Shown piece by piece: positions 24,925 through 37,225 of a DNA stretch of 64,000 nucleotides. A program made the position numbers and the translations under genes. The stretch is from Tomocerus qinae. Lineage: Eukaryota; Arthropoda; Collembola; Entomobryomorpha; Tomoceridae. Below the pieces are notes generated by a model. That model ran no database searches. It was not told where the DNA came from and worked only from the letters and a program-made list of their open reading frames with translations. Where the stretch lies: contig CM034546.1 of assembly GCA_020055645.1 (NCBI GenBank), forward strand, positions 70,122,001 through 70,186,000, written 5' to 3'. Position 1 is the first letter of the stretch. Every line of letters starts with the position of its first letter.

Positions 24925-25501
24925 CAGAGGAGTTTACTCCGATGTATGCGTTTACACTTTCTGTCTGTCTGTCTGTCCGCCCTTATCCGCAATAACTTTC
25001 GAACGGTTTAAGTTAGACAACTCAAATTTTCAGGATACAGGTAAAATGTAGGTCTGAGTTCGAATATGAGCAGGATCGATCAAATCCCCTGATTGTTGGG
25101 AAAGGGCTGAAAATTTCAATTGGCGATAACTTTGGAACGGTTATACCTAAACTGCTCAAATTTTCAGAGCACAATATTGAGGTAAAATGTAGGTCTGAGT
25201 TTGTATATGAACAGGATCGGTCACATCCCCTGCTTGGGGGAAAGGGTTGAAAATTTCAATTGGCAATAACTTTGAAACGGTTATACCTAAACTGCTCAAA
25301 TTTTCAGAGCACAATATTGAGGTAAAATGTAGGTCTGAGTTCGCATATGAGCAGGATAGGTCACATCCCCTGATTGGGGGAAAGGGTTGAAAATTTCAAT
25401 TGGCAATAACTTTGGAACGGTTATACCTAAACTACTCAAATAAATTTCAATTGGTGTTTGGAACGCGAAACTCCTTTGCTGTTATACCCCGTTTTGCAAC
25501 G
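24925..25501. mobile_element. Insertion carrying 140-bp tandem repeats
   Basis: Flanked by GTTTATT on both sides (24,918-24,924 and 25,502-25,508), a sequence present once in F-box copy B (28,327-28,333). It starts CAGAGGAGTTT and has AAACTCC near the right end, a weak inverted pair, plus a CTGTCTGTCTGTC run. Inside are about three and a half copies of a 140-bp unit; TTATACCTAA recurs at 25,141, 25,281 and 25,421. Non-coding. The class is unknown. Confidence 0.75.
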
Positions 25502-25948
25502 GTTTATTAAGAATATTAAATTAGATATAATGTTACAATTAACATTAACAATGCATGTGGTGGACCTAAAATGAATCCCGTCAAATTAAACCTTAAGGAC
25601 ACCAGTTTTTCCAATGGTAAAATTGAATTAAACGAATTTTGCATAAATGATATTGTATATTTCTCCAAATGTCAAGAGATTTCGTTTTCCAGTCAGCGGA
25701 ACTACAAGTTTAAGATTATGTTGAATTTATGTGGAAATGAGAAACCAGTAAATCTTGAAAAGCTCGAATTAAATTCCGCCAGGGGTTTAAATTTAAGTGT
25801 CAATTGGGCAAACTCGTCATGGAAAGTAAAACATTTAAGAATAGTTAAGCAGCCGATTTTAGAACCATGTGGTATGGATATTGTTAAACTAGAAATTCCT
25901 TTTGCTGCTATAGATTTGTCTTGTTTACCACAGTCAACAGAAGTGTAG

Positions 25949-27404
25949 TTACATACATTAATTTAGGCTAATGTATTCACATATCCTTAACATTTAGCAG
26001 TATACACTAAATCTTTCTTGTCAATTAGACTGGCTATTGTTAGAATGTTTAATTTTATGCAAGTTATACCTCTATGTTAGAGAATTTAAATAAAACGTTC
26101 ACGAAGCTATTTAAGCAATTTCCATTTTCATTAATTAGTACATTATTATAGTTATATTATTCATGGTACCAGGCACGTATCTAGAAATTTGGTCGAGGGG
26201 TGCGCAACAAAAACAGCGATTTCTTACAAGAGATAGAGAACTCCTCTAAGACCTTTCTCATTCGCATGAATCCCCATAATCGTCTAGTATTTTGTGAGTT
26301 TGTCAAAACTACCCGCGTGTTAGTTTGTCTTTTAAAATCTAGCTGACTCGTAGTGAAACTAGTGAAAAATAATTTTATTAAAACATTTAGTTCTTTCATT
26401 ATAATTGGAGTACAGTAGTACATAGGTGAACTAAATATTCCGGTAAGTTTGTTAAGCATTTCTAGGCTAATTAATATGGTTCGTGCATCTATAATTGACA
26501 TATTCTTGACATTTCGACCCTTCATTCCGTATATATGTTGTATCGTCGTATATGTTTTGTATGATAAATCAATACGCAGTATACATAATATACATACTTT
26601 GACATATTTTATCAACCATTTAAGCAGAGGTCGTTTTGACAAATATAAAAATATTATATCCAATTAACTTCTACATCCAAACTTTAAAGGGGTAATATTT
26701 CCATCGTTAGACTTGATATCATTCCGGGGTTCGACGATTTAATTAAATTTATTGTCTCGTTCGTGAGTTATTATCCGGTGATCTAATTTAATGTCGAATG
26801 ATTTAATTCCTCTAAATTGATAACATTTCCGATTGATAATTCATGACTTGTTAATATTTTTCTATGATAATTACTAACTTGTTAATATTTCATCCTACTT
26901 TATTTATAATTGACAAGAATTTTCTGATAATTACAACCTAAATATAAATGTCGTGTGTCAAATTGTCAAACTATTTTTCAAAATTATTTCTAATGTGATT
27001 TACTACTTCTTCTTAGAGTTTTGTAACTTTAACTTTAACGCTTAACTCAACTGGCATAGAACCCATTACGGTATACGGCAGTTGTGGTTGTAGTAAACTT
27101 TGAAATTTCGAATAAATTCCGAATAATATCAAATCCAAAACATTGACAAAAATGGGAGATATTAGTGCGTAGGGCTTTTTTGTTGAAGGGCATACATCTT
27201 TCTCAGATTGTGCCGCTCCCAACTGGATAACTACGTTCTTGAATGACTGTCACGATTAATCAAAAAGTAACTACACCGAATGCTAACTTTATTATTAGGT
27301 CATAGGTTATTAGGTTATCTACTCAATGCATGAGGCATCAGATTATAATATCTCTGGTTTTAGCTGTGTAGCAGAAATAATGCAATTTTGTTAATAATCA
27401 TTTT
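25949..27404. other. Intergenic with MITE fragment
   Basis: About 26,165-26,230 is an end of the CACGTATCTAGAAATTTGG repeat family. A 160-codon minus-strand frame (26,181-26,663) overlaps that repeat and has no domain I know, so it is not called. The rest is AT-rich without a recognisable feature. Confidence 0.45.
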
Positions 27405-28830
27405 ATTATTAGGAGAAAAAACATGGAAATTACAATGTAAATACAGAAGAAGAAGTCGACTCTAAAGAATGGATGGCTCTACTGCAGAATGCAGAATGCA
27501 ACGATGGAATAAAAACCGAAAACAGTAATGGAAATGTACATCAAGGAAATAATAAAAATGCTATGCTGCTTAGTCCGGTATGTGAGAAAATTCTTTTTGG
27601 ATAACTTAAACAATATACCCCACACTCAAAATTGGGACATAATATGGCTAGTCCAAACAATTCTATAATTTCACATAGATAGTCGAGTAGTGGAATTAAA
27701 GACTAAAAGTAAACCTTAATTTCCCAATCAAAAATGGTTCACTTTAAATAATGTATCTGAACTATAATTAATTTATATAGCTTGTGTGAATTAAAACCGC
27801 GCTATTATTACTACATTACTAGTTAATAAAATGCATCTATACAAGTATCTGGGTCTCGAGGATATTAAGAATTGTCGGCTTGTATCTTTTGAATGGAAAT
27901 TAAACTAGAAAATGGCTCTTAGAGATCGATCGAAGATTGTCATAACAAATGAAAAAGGGACGGTCGCAGTGTCACCATTTCAAGCCTTTTAAAAGAGTTT
28001 TCGTACACTCAAAATATTTCCTTTCATGCGTTTGTAATTATACGAACTATAATGACAACCACTTCCATTCTGAATCAAATTGGAAACAAAGCGAGTCGAA
28101 TGAAATTGTTTAAAGGCCTACAAGATAATGTAAAAGAATTGGAGTTGGGTAATTCATTTGAAGGGGATGGTGGAAATACAGTTGGCAAGTGGAATATTAC
28201 TCCATAAATATCCAGATATTTGATGACAAAAGCAAATACTAAAGACAATACCAAACTCTTACTATGCAGTGACAGCTCAGAGACAATCCTACTGTAAATC
28301 TGTCAGTTTCATTGTCATCTCTGCTGTTTATTAAGAATATTAAATTAGATAATGTTTCAGTCAACGTTGACAGTTAGGTGGATTAAAAATGGGTCCAGTC
28401 ATGTGAGACCTTCACGACGTCAGGTTTTCCAATGGTAAAATTGAATTGTACAAATTTTGCATAAATGATATAGTAGATTTCTCCAAATGTCAAGAGGTCA
28501 TGTTTGGTAAAAAGTGGTAAAATTATCAGTTATTTGTTACCACCCAAATTATCAATTGTGAAAAGTCGTCATGGACAGTGAAATATTTAAGAATATTTCA
28601 CCTGCCATTTTTAGAAAGATGTGGTATGCAATTGTTAACCTAGATTTTTCTCACTCTGATAGGGATTTATCCTGTCTACCAAAGTCACTGGAAAAATTAA
28701 GTTTCACCCAATCCAATTAATATTCTTTAAAATGTAGCTACAGATTTTCCTTGCCTAATCTTAAATATTTAAATTTGTGATGTGACGATTTGCAGCATTA
28801 TCGTATTTTAACTGCTCTAAATTAGTTTAT
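27405..28830 (+). pseudogene. F-box pseudogene B
   Basis: An exon-1-like part at about 27,411-27,579 (after ATTATTAG) ends in CTTAGTCCG|GTATGT, the same end and splice donor as exon 1 of the intact gene. The exon-2-like part resumes near 27,828 after a CTAG acceptor with the F-box sequence, then the middle blocks up to about 28,710. Frame changes and stops are frequent, for example AACTAGAAAATGG near 27,902 where the intact gene reads through. It lacks the two insertions found in copy A, so it serves as the empty-site reference for them. Confidence 0.8.
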
Positions 28831-30228
28831 ATTCGTCTATATAATACCTACCTACCAAATACCTACGTTTGAATTTTGTGGTATTATTTATTACTATTAT
28901 TTCGAGAATTCCGAGAACTCACTTAATGAACTGCCTGCGAAGTATGTTTATTGTATTATGGGTTAAGTTTTATATCTGTTATTCATTCATGTAGTTAGTG
29001 GGTAACCTAAAAGTATCCTTTCTATTCTAAGCTGTGACTTGGCTTTAAGGGAATTTTAGCTTACTACTTCTCAGGAATTTCGTTCTAAAAATATCCTCAC
29101 AAGGGATATTTGTTTAATATCCCAAGTTGCTAACTTTTTCCCATTTCAACTTTGATTTCGACATTCAACATTGTTATATTGGTGCTTAAAGTCTCATTAA
29201 GGTGAAGGAAAAATATTTCGCTGAGGTAAACATTTTGAAGATCATATAATGTTATTTTAATTTTTAACGATAATAATGTTTTGGTAATTAAATTATATTC
29301 ATAAGGGTAATGTATTTATAATATATAGTAAACATTTAGCAGGACACAATTTGTAATTGTAAGTAACAAATGTTATATTCATCTACCAAATGTATTATGG
29401 TTGCAATTATACTATTTACATAAGTAGTCCAAGTATTTAATACTGTTACATGTACCTAGTCGAGTCGAAATATACTATAGATATTATTATATGTAATACA
29501 TTGAATATATATCTAGTGACATTAAATCATAGTACCATAACATAACATATCTACTTAAATTTATCTAGTCAAAACTGGTAATACTATTATATTATGCTCA
29601 GCAGTTATATGTAGACGAAGGATAGTAAAAAATTCATAAACTATTTACATTAATTACCACTTTCATTTAATAAGCGTACCGTATATACGAAAATCATATT
29701 AGATTTTAATTATTGACTATTTAAAAATTATTTCGACATTTTTGACCTTTTCACGAGTTTTTATGCGCTTGAAACAATAATTCCGTGCAGAATTATTTCG
29801 ATTATTACGGTATACACAAGCGGGTGATTTTGCTTTAGGTAAGGTATATAGGTAATCTATCCTCACTTTTTGGTCTATTGGGGTGTTTGAATCTACTGGG
29901 TTGGTCTAAATTGATTTTCTGACTTTTATCAGCTCGAACCTCGCTTTAGATCTAAAGAAAAAGAGATTTTTCGTCAGGCACATTTTCCGGCTAAAAAGTT
30001 TATTTACTTAGAGAAAAAATTGTATTTTTTATTGTTGTGCCCCAGCCAAATTATGAAATTCGTGGATACGTTCTTGCCTCCCAATCCCAAGTAACTATAG
30101 GACTTGTAAACTTGTTGCACCAACTCGGTAATATACTGCATTGAATTATATATTACACAAAAAATTTATTTTTCTAGAAACACAAATATAAAAACGTACA
30201 TTGAAAAAATCTGATCCGACTTTAAAAT
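28831..30228. repeat. Duplicated 5' flank of F-box gene
   Basis: No gene. The stretch from about 28,870 to the F-box start is a diverged copy of about 58,430-60,400. Shared blocks include GAGAATTCCGAGAACT, TTCTCAGGAATTTCGTTC, GTAATG(A/T)ATTTATA and CTAGAAACAC just before exon 1. The two blocks differ by insertions that are present only in the 59-kb copy. Confidence 0.8.
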
Positions 30229-31995
30229 ATGGATGCCTTGGATGCCACGGTCGAATGCGTCGATGGAATAAAACTTGATGACAGTAATGGAAATTTACTT
30301 CAGGAGGATAATAAGACTAACCCACTACTGCTCAGTCCGGTATTTTAACTGTTTTCATTTTTATCTATTTCAGTCTTTTTATGATCTACTATCAACATTG
30401 CAGAAGTGGCTATTAATTTTTACCATAAATAAAATGGCTAATTAAAATTTACTTTTTGTTTTTAGGTAATAAAGTGCATCTACAAATATCTGAGTCTTTG
30501 GAATATTAAAAAGTGTCGTCTTGCATCCCGTGAATGGTATCTGAACTCAAAGTTAATCTTTAGAGATCGGTCGAAGATAATCTTAACGAGTCAAGAATGG
30601 AGAGATCACAATTGTACCATTTCAAAGTTTTTAGATTTTTCAGACTCAGAAAATATTCCTTTCGACGCATTCAAATTGAGATATAATGGTCAAAGATGGA
30701 AAGTCAGCGACCTGAATGAGTTCTTCGATAGTAAACAACAAAACATAAAAGTACTAGAGCTGGAGTGGATGTACATGGAGGATGAAAAACAGAATATTAT
30801 TGACAAGTATGATTTTACACCTTGGATCTCTAAATCCTTGATGACAAAACCAAATACTAAATACAATACAAAACTGGCAGTAGATTGTAGTATCGAAAAA
30901 ACTCAACTGTCAGTTTTGCTATCAGCTCTTGTTTCCATCAAAACGATATTGCTTACACATGTTTTGGTCAAGCTTGATAATTCAGATGGAATTAAAATGA
31001 GGCCAATCAAGTTAAAGCTAACTTTTGTTGAGTTTTGCTTAAATGATGTTCAATCTAGTACAATTCGTATTAATGATGTTATGGATTTCTCGAAATGCAA
31101 AAGCATTCAGTTGGATATTAGTGATGGAGGTACTAACATTACATTAGATTTGGGAAATGAAAAATCAGTAAATCTCGACAACATCACATTATGTGATATT
31201 AGTCATGCTCGTAATTGTTTAAAGGTGGTCAATTGGAAAAACTCGACGTGGAAAGTAAAAGAGTTAAAAATGATCGGAGTACCATTTTTACAAAAATCTG
31301 GAATGGAAATTATGAAATTAGACTTTTCTTATTCTAATATTGATTTGTCCTGTTTACCAAAATCCATTGAAACGTTTAGTTTGAGCCATGCGATTGAAGG
31401 AACTGTGGAATGTAGCCACCCTCTTTTCTTACCGAATCTGAAAAGTTTATTTTTGATCTTTGAAAAGGCTGTAAAATTTTCAGTATTATCCAATTTTAAA
31501 AATTGTACAAATTTAGTTGATATTCAACTGCATGGAATTATCCTTTGCCAAAGCGATAGATCTGAAAATATAAAACTTAATTTCGACTGGATTCCTAAAA
31601 GTGTCAGGCGACTTAAACTCAATAGAATGGAAATTGAGTGGGAAGGAGTAGGTGACGAGTTGCTACTTCTTGATCAACTTGTATTGAAAAACTCCACTTT
31701 TGAAAATGTTAAACGTGTATGCATACACAATGTTAAAGCCAAGGAGATCATTCTGGACTTTACAGATAGTCGAGTAAATTACTCTCAAGCAGAATTTATT
31801 GACCTTATTAAATATTTTGGTGAAAGTTCTGAATCTTTGCAGCGAATTATTGCAGGACCTTTTCAATTAGATGAAGAAGGTTATTTTGATAATTTTGTTG
31901 ATAAAATTTCTGAATATTATATATTCGAAGGTCAAAGAGGGAGGGCAATAGATAAAAAATTCTTCAACGTTTTGGTTGGGAATTATTTTATTTAA
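30229..31995 (+). CDS. F-box protein with LRR-like C-terminal region (intact)
   Basis: Two exons: 30,229-30,339 (37 codons) and 30,466-31,995, with a 126-bp intron whose donor is CCG|GTATTT and acceptor TTTTTAG. It reads as one 546-aa frame. Residues about 30-75 look like an F-box: NPLLLSPVIKCIYKYLS, then NIKKCRLASREWY and a basic stretch. F-box proteins couple substrates to Skp1-Cul1 ubiquitin ligases; this role is inferred. The remainder has irregular leucine-rich segments (for example LSCLPKSIETFSL and LPNLKSLFL near residues 325-360) suggesting LRR-type repeats for substrate binding. Related copies at 23,726, 27,405 and 60,402 show a local family. This is the only complete member in the window. 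Confidence 0.8.
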
Positions 31996-33816
31996 CATAA
32001 AACGCTATTTTATCTAAATTTTATCCTAGTATTTTCTGTTTAGGGGATTGATTATTTGAAAAGTAACTTTTTATAAATGAATAAGGACAAAATTATTTTA
32101 ACCTAACTGTACATACATATATAACGAAGGAATCGCTTTATCGTTGGGCAGGTAGACCTTTTAATGAGAAAAGATGACAGTTTTTAACAATTAACATTTT
32201 TCCTTTGGGGCCACCTTTAGTGACGCATTTACGAAAGCAGGACGCAAAAATTGTAGCCGAGGTTGCAAGGATTACTCCGATGCAACTCTTCAATGTTCGA
32301 CTACTGGTAATGTTTTCACTTATGTACCCCAAAAAGCATAGCTCAATAAATAAAATTTAGTACATGAAGGTATGCGTTGGGGTACATAATTGAAAACGTT
32401 AATAATTGTAAAATGTCTAATGTACATGTAAAAATCCCATACTGTCTTAAATTACTAGCCCTGTACATACAATACATACGGAATTATTGAATTATTATTT
32501 ATATATTCGTGTACGCTTTCTAGAAACCTGAATGGAGATTCGCAAATAAATTATTTAAGTCATCTCTGTGAAAACAGCTTTGAGAGTTAAAAAATCTTAA
32601 ATAAAATATTCCAATGAGATTTAAAGTCAGCACTCACGAATTCATTGATTGTGTTCAAAGTCCATTGTTGCACAATTCCATTGTATCTTCATTATTTGTA
32701 GTAAAGGGGTCCATAACAATGATACATTTCCCAAAAAAACATTTTAATCACCTCATATGCTATTAAAAGAACAAAATTGAAGATTTTAAGTCGCTTCTCT
32801 TTGGCGAGTTTTTTCTTAAATTTACCACGGTTCCACACGAAAAGAGCTAGTAGTGGTGGTACAGGTTTAAGTAGTAACAATAGTAACAAAAGGCGTACCA
32901 ACTGTTTTTGCCACAAGTTATTTCGGCTTTAGAACTTTAGAAGTACTTATGCAAGGGGTAGATTAACAAGGACTCATGCACTTATAAAAGATACTTTATA
33001 CTTTATCAGTTTATCATACATACTATTGCGAAGCATGGACAGAACGTATTTAACTTGCAGAAAATGTATGCTTAGTTATCCCTGCAGACTAATGATTCAA
33101 CATTTATTTCTATCTGAAACTTAGCAGTAAAGCCACAGTCAATTTTGGTCAGGTAGCCAGGTAGGAGAAGAAATAAGGGTCTTTAAAATGTGACAACATT
33201 AAAGATTACAAGCTCACTTTATTATCACATTTTGCTTAATTTGTACTTCACCCAAAATTACGATATACACGGACATGTAGCAGTTTACTGTGTGATAATA
33301 TTTATATTTCAATACGTTAAAAGGCCTTCCTCGTATTCTGGAATGATTACAGTCCAGAGTCCACGTGAATCACAATTTTGTTGATTATAGATCCTTTTTT
33401 ATGTACACAAATCGCAATAGATTGTAATAGATGCATCTAACAACCTTTATAAAAATGCGAAACCAATAAACTACTGATTATCATGAAAATTGGAAGCTTT
33501 AATTACAAAATAGTAAGTAAAACGTCTGTTTTGATTATAGGCAATACAAATTTTAAATGCCATGTTAATCCCTATTAGTGGTTCTCAGAATTTTTTTAAA
33601 TTACAAGCACACCTTGCTATAGGTGACTATTTATGGCATTTTAAATACCTTGGACAGATATCGTCCGTTTAGAAACCATTTTAGCCTGAATCCACATATT
33701 TTCTGTATGAAAAAGTCCACTTTTTGTTTGGGGCATGGATTGAGACTATGTGTACACAAAACACAAAGTGGATTGTGGCTAAATGGATGCTTAAAGGACG
33801 ATGTAGTAAAATCATT
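31996..33816. other. Intergenic with dispersed repeat
   Basis: About 32,140-32,460 resembles 14,755-15,050 of the foldback element (TTTTCCTTTGGGG, GCATTTACGAAA, GCCGAGGTTGCAAGGAT, TGTAAAAATCC). It has its own small inverted pair ATGTACCCCAA/TTGGGGTACAT. The rest has only short frames without recognisable domains. Confidence 0.55.
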
Positions 33817-33840
33817 TGCTTTACTCTACTCTTTCCTTTC

Positions 33841-33951
33841 GTAATTACTTACTATTCGTATATCCCGGGTATACTGGCTCAACCACACACTTATCAATGC
33901 TGAAAATACCTACCTACCTATGCCCGCCATTCCTATATTCTTTCATTCTTC
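33841..33951 (+). repeat. DIRS left inverted terminal repeat
   Basis: Begins GTAATTACTTACTATTCG and is the exact reverse complement of 38,373-38,483. The identity over 111 bp argues for recent insertion or for the repeats being copied from each other. Confidence 0.95.
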
Positions 33952-34171
33952 TTGTGTGTGCTGGCGCAATCACACTAAGGTATTGAAGCTCTCAAAAATT
34001 TCGAGTTTTCGATAAAATTTTGGTAATAGCGTAAGTTTTAGATCAGTTTTGTTTTAAAAACATTTCAATAATTATTTTTGAATATCATATAGAAAGACTG
34101 AAACAGTAATACCTATCTAAAATTGTGTTTTTAGTTGTATTGTATTTTCAGCGTCTTTTCTGCCAACAATT

Positions 34172-35307
34172 ATGAGTGACTCAAGCGCTCATAGTTATTC
34201 CCTCAAAAGGAAGCACAAGTCCAAAAAATCAAAACATAGATCGCATAAACGATCAAGATCATCGTCAACAGAACGGTGTTCGATAAAGGATATTAGCAAA
34301 AAATTGCAATCTTTGGCAAAATCAGTTGCAGACTTGCAAGCTGACAAAGCCAAATCTAGGGAACGGTCTCGTTCGCCTCGATTCCGGAACCGCAGTTATT
34401 CGCCTTCTGATGGTTCGGAATCTTATGATTATCCTGACAACGAAAGCCACGACGGACGACAAGGGCTGGTTTTTAATACTAAACAAACAGACTTGGTCGC
34501 TCCAGGCACAGAACGAAATGATGATGTTTTGGTTTTGCACCCGGATCTCGATGACGAGTCCATACAAATGTTGGGAGGTCCTATATCCGAGAATAAATCT
34601 TATGGGCCAGAAATCCACAAAGAATTGGCAGTTCGTTGGGAAAAGATTGCCACAGGAGGATTAAAGGATGACGACAAAAAGGCACTGGCAATTAAATCAT
34701 TAATCCCAGTTAATGCTATAAAAATTGGAAAACTGATATTAAATAAAGAGTTTGAAATCGGGGTTTCGCAATTTGTGAATACAGAGATAAGGAATTATCT
34801 AACATTCAAGACCAACTTGGCCATGGGTTGGCAGGATTAAGTAATATTCTGTCAGAGCTTTTGACTAAAAAATCCTCGAAGGATGACACTGCATTGGACA
34901 TCAACAAAATCATTACTGGGATAAATGACAGTAGTCAGATGATACTGGACGCCCAACATTCAATGTCCATTTACCGTAGACAATTGATATTGTCTAATCT
35001 GAAAGGCAAAGGAAAAATTGTGGCCGCAGAGTCTGAGATAGACAACAATCTATTCGGCGATAAACTATCGGAGAAGATAAAAGCTGCTCAAGATCTGGAA
35101 AAATTAAATGCATCTTGGAATAAAGAAGATGCATCCAAAAGCAAGAAAGTTACTTCACAAAAAAGTGGCGGTTACAAACGACAGCAACAAAGCCCAAATG
35201 TGCCTTTAAACTTCAAACGCCCGTTCCATTCGAGACAGGGAACTAAACAGAGCGGGCGAGGACACCAGAAGAATTACAAACCCCTGAAAACATATCACCG
35301 TCAGTAA
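34172..35307 (+). CDS. DIRS gag-like protein, one frame shift
   Basis: The first frame (34,172-34,840) starts with a Ser/Lys/Arg-rich tail (KRKHKSKKSKHRSHKRSR), has a helical stretch and ends at a stop at 34,838. The second frame continues to 35,307 with a LAGLSNILSELL motif and a basic C-terminus rich in Gln, Gly and Lys. The switch falls near 34,760-34,790, because sequence just upstream in the second frame already reads KELSNIQDQL, typical of DIRS gag. In DIRS elements this protein is thought to form the particle. A one-base change is the simpler explanation; programmed frameshifting is possible but no slippery site is evident. The ATG at 34,172 is the first in a good context. Confidence 0.8.
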
Positions 35308-37190
35308 ACCACGAGGTAAGTAGTAAACATGCTGGTAGATTACAATACTTCTTACAAGAATGGGCAAGAATAACAGAAGATCCGACAATTTTGTCTGCGA
35401 TTTCTGGTTATGAATTGCCATTATTAACACGCCCAATTCAAAGAAAGATCCCTGTTACTCCTACGTTCAATTTAAATGAAATTGCAAACCTATGGGAGTC
35501 GATTAATAATTTAAAAGATGTAGGAGCCATAAGAGAATGTCAACATGAAAACGGAGAATACATTTCTCCTTATTTCTTGGTACCCAAACCAGACGGAAAC
35601 AGTCGTTTCATTTTTAATTTGAAAAAATTAAACAGATATATCGAGTATCATCATTTTAAATTGGAAGATTACAGAACAGTCAAGAAGTTAATGTTTAAGG
35701 ATTGCTATTTTGCGTCTATTGACCTAAAAGACGCATATTTCTTAATCCCTATTTGGGAAAATCATAGAAAATATTTAAGATTGGAATGGCAGGGAATTCT
35801 ATACGAATTTACATGCCTCCCATTTGGTTTAAGTTCTGCTCCTAGGATTTTTACCAAAGTTATGAAACCAGTAGTATCTTTCTTGCGTAAACAAGGATTA
35901 AGTAATTCTATTTATCTAGATGACCTACTTATAGTTGCAACATCATATGAACAATGTCAAGTTGACGTTTTGACAGCAACTAACCTCTTGAAATCGCTTG
36001 GGCTGGTGATAAATCTAAAAAAGAGTCAGCTAGATCCGAAGAAGGAAATACTTTATTTAGGTTTTCTGTTTAATTCGAATGAACTTAGTATTTCCCTTCC
36101 GGATCATAAAATACAAAATATTGAAAACCAAATTGACAATTTGCAGATAACTGCAGTGGTGAAAATTCGTGTATTTGCCCAATTTTTGGGACAGTTAATC
36201 GCAGCTTGCCCAGCAGTTCCATACGGATTACTATATACAAAGATATTGGAAAGGGAAAAATTTCTCGCTCTTAAAGCTAATAACGGAAATTATAACGCCA
36301 AATTTAGTTTAACGGCAAATGTTTGGCAAGACATAGATTGGTGGAGAAACAATATTCGGAAAAGTAGTAAGCTCAGAGAAGATAAATATGAAATGGAAAT
36401 ATTTTCAGACGCGTCAAAATCAGGTTGGGGGGCAACTTGTAATGGCAAAGTCTCGCACGGTTGGTGGAGTTCAGCGGAATCTAAGAAAAGCATAAATTAC
36501 TTAGAATTACGTGCCGCATATCTTGGTTTTATTACATTTTCAAAACAAAAGTTCAATTGCCAGATATTGTTACGAATAGACAATACAACAGCCATTTCAT
36601 ACATTAATCGAATGGGTAGGATACAACATCCATTGCTGAATGAGGTAGCTAGGCAGATATGGAAGTACTGTGAAGAAAATGGATTATTTATTTTTGCCTC
36701 TTATATACAATCAAAAGATAACATAATTGCCGATCGAGAATCTAGAATAAAAGAAACAGATTCCGAATGGAAGTTAAATGAAAATGTATTTCATAGATTG
36801 TGCAATACATTAAAAATATGTCCCACAATAGATTTATTTGCTACATACCAAAATGCTCAATGTGAGCGATATGTATCATGGAAGCATGACCCTCATGCAA
36901 TTAATATTGATGCTTTCACCTTAGATTGGGGAAAAGAAATTCTTTACGCTTTTCCACCATTTGCTTTGATTCATAGAACCCTAAAGAAAATGATTACGGA
37001 TAAAGCTATTGGTTTGGTTGTTGTCCCTTACTGGACAAACCAACCATGGTTGCCATTATTCCTCCAACTCTTAAAAGGAAATATGGTAAAAATTAACCCA
37101 AAGCCTAATTTATTAACCTTTTTGGACAGAATGCATCCACTTCACAAGCATCTTTCCCTGGCGGGAGGAATTTTATCAGCCAAGCCTTAG
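35283..37190 (+). CDS. DIRS reverse transcriptase / RNase H polyprotein
   Basis: The frame is open from 35,247 and has no early ATG. DIRS-like sequence (LQYFLQEWARITEDP) lies upstream of 35,391 and overlaps the end of gag in another frame, so translation probably needs coupling or frameshifting. Counting from 35,391, the RT palm has DLKDAYF near residue 111 and the YLDD active site near 175. RNase H has SDASKSGWGA near 339, the ELRA glutamate near 372, DNTTA near 397 and ADRES near 447. The C-terminal 130 residues (PTIDLFA, AFPPFALI) match the segment that follows RNase H in DIRS elements, described as methyltransferase-like. No internal stops. It converts element RNA to DNA. Confidence 0.93.
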   Translation, partial: PENISPSVNHEVSSKHAGRLQYFLQEWARITEDPTILSAISGYELPLLTRPIQRKIPVTPTFNLNEIANLWESINNLKDVGAIRECQHENGEYISPYFLVPKPDGNSRFIFNLKKLNRYIEYHHFKLEDYRTVKKLMFKDCYFASIDLKDAYFLIPIWENHRKYLRLEWQGILYEFTCLPFGLSSAPRIFTKVMKPVVSFLRKQGLSNSIYLDDLLIVATSYEQCQVDVLTATNLLKSLGLVINLKKSQLDPKKEILYLGFLFNSNELSISLPDHKIQNIENQIDNLQITAVVKIRVFAQFLGQLIAACPAVPYGLLYTKILEREKFLALKANNGNYNAKFSLTANVWQDIDWWRNNIRKSSKLREDKYEMEIFSDASKSGWGATCNGKVSHGWWSSAESKKSINYLELRAAYLGFITFSKQKFNCQILLRIDNTTAISYINRMGRIQHPLLNEVARQIWKYCEENGLFIFASYIQSKDNIIADRESRIKETDSEWKLNENVFHRLCNTLKICPTIDLFATYQNAQCERYVSWKHDPHAINIDAFTLDWGKEILYAFPPFALIHRTLKKMITDKAIGLVVVPYWTNQPWLPLFLQLLKGNMVKINPKPNLLTFLDRMHPLHKHLSLAGGILSAKP

Positions 37191-37225
37191 AAAAACAGAA
37201 GACACCACCATCAGCAATTCAAGTT

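Larger units (their letters stand above)
23726..25948 (+). pseudogene. F-box pseudogene A, two insertions
   Basis: Pieces at 23,726-23,754, 24,489-24,924 and 25,502-25,948 align in order with exon 2 of the intact F-box gene at 30,229. They include the F-box segment ending in CRLVSREW, the ITPWISRSPMTKPN block and the later NWANSSWKVKHLRI block. Exon 1 is absent; LINE debris lies directly upstream. There is an early frameshift relative to the intact gene. A hAT MITE (23,755-24,480) and a tandem-repeat insertion (24,925-25,501) interrupt it. A stop at 25,946 removes about the last 200 residues seen in the intact paralogue. It is dead as a gene but useful as an insertion record. Confidence 0.85.

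Noticed and set aside
26181..26663. 160-codon minus-strand frame as a gene
   Set aside because: It ends inside a MITE fragment, has no domain I recognise and lies in AT-rich DNA where such frames arise by chance.
34326..34664. 112-codon frame overlapping gag
   Set aside because: Shadow of the gag frame; no domain and not conserved in DIRS organisation.
34760..34840. Programmed frameshift site in DIRS gag
   Set aside because: I see no slippery heptamer with a downstream structure, and the protein on both sides is one gag domain, so a mutation is simpler.
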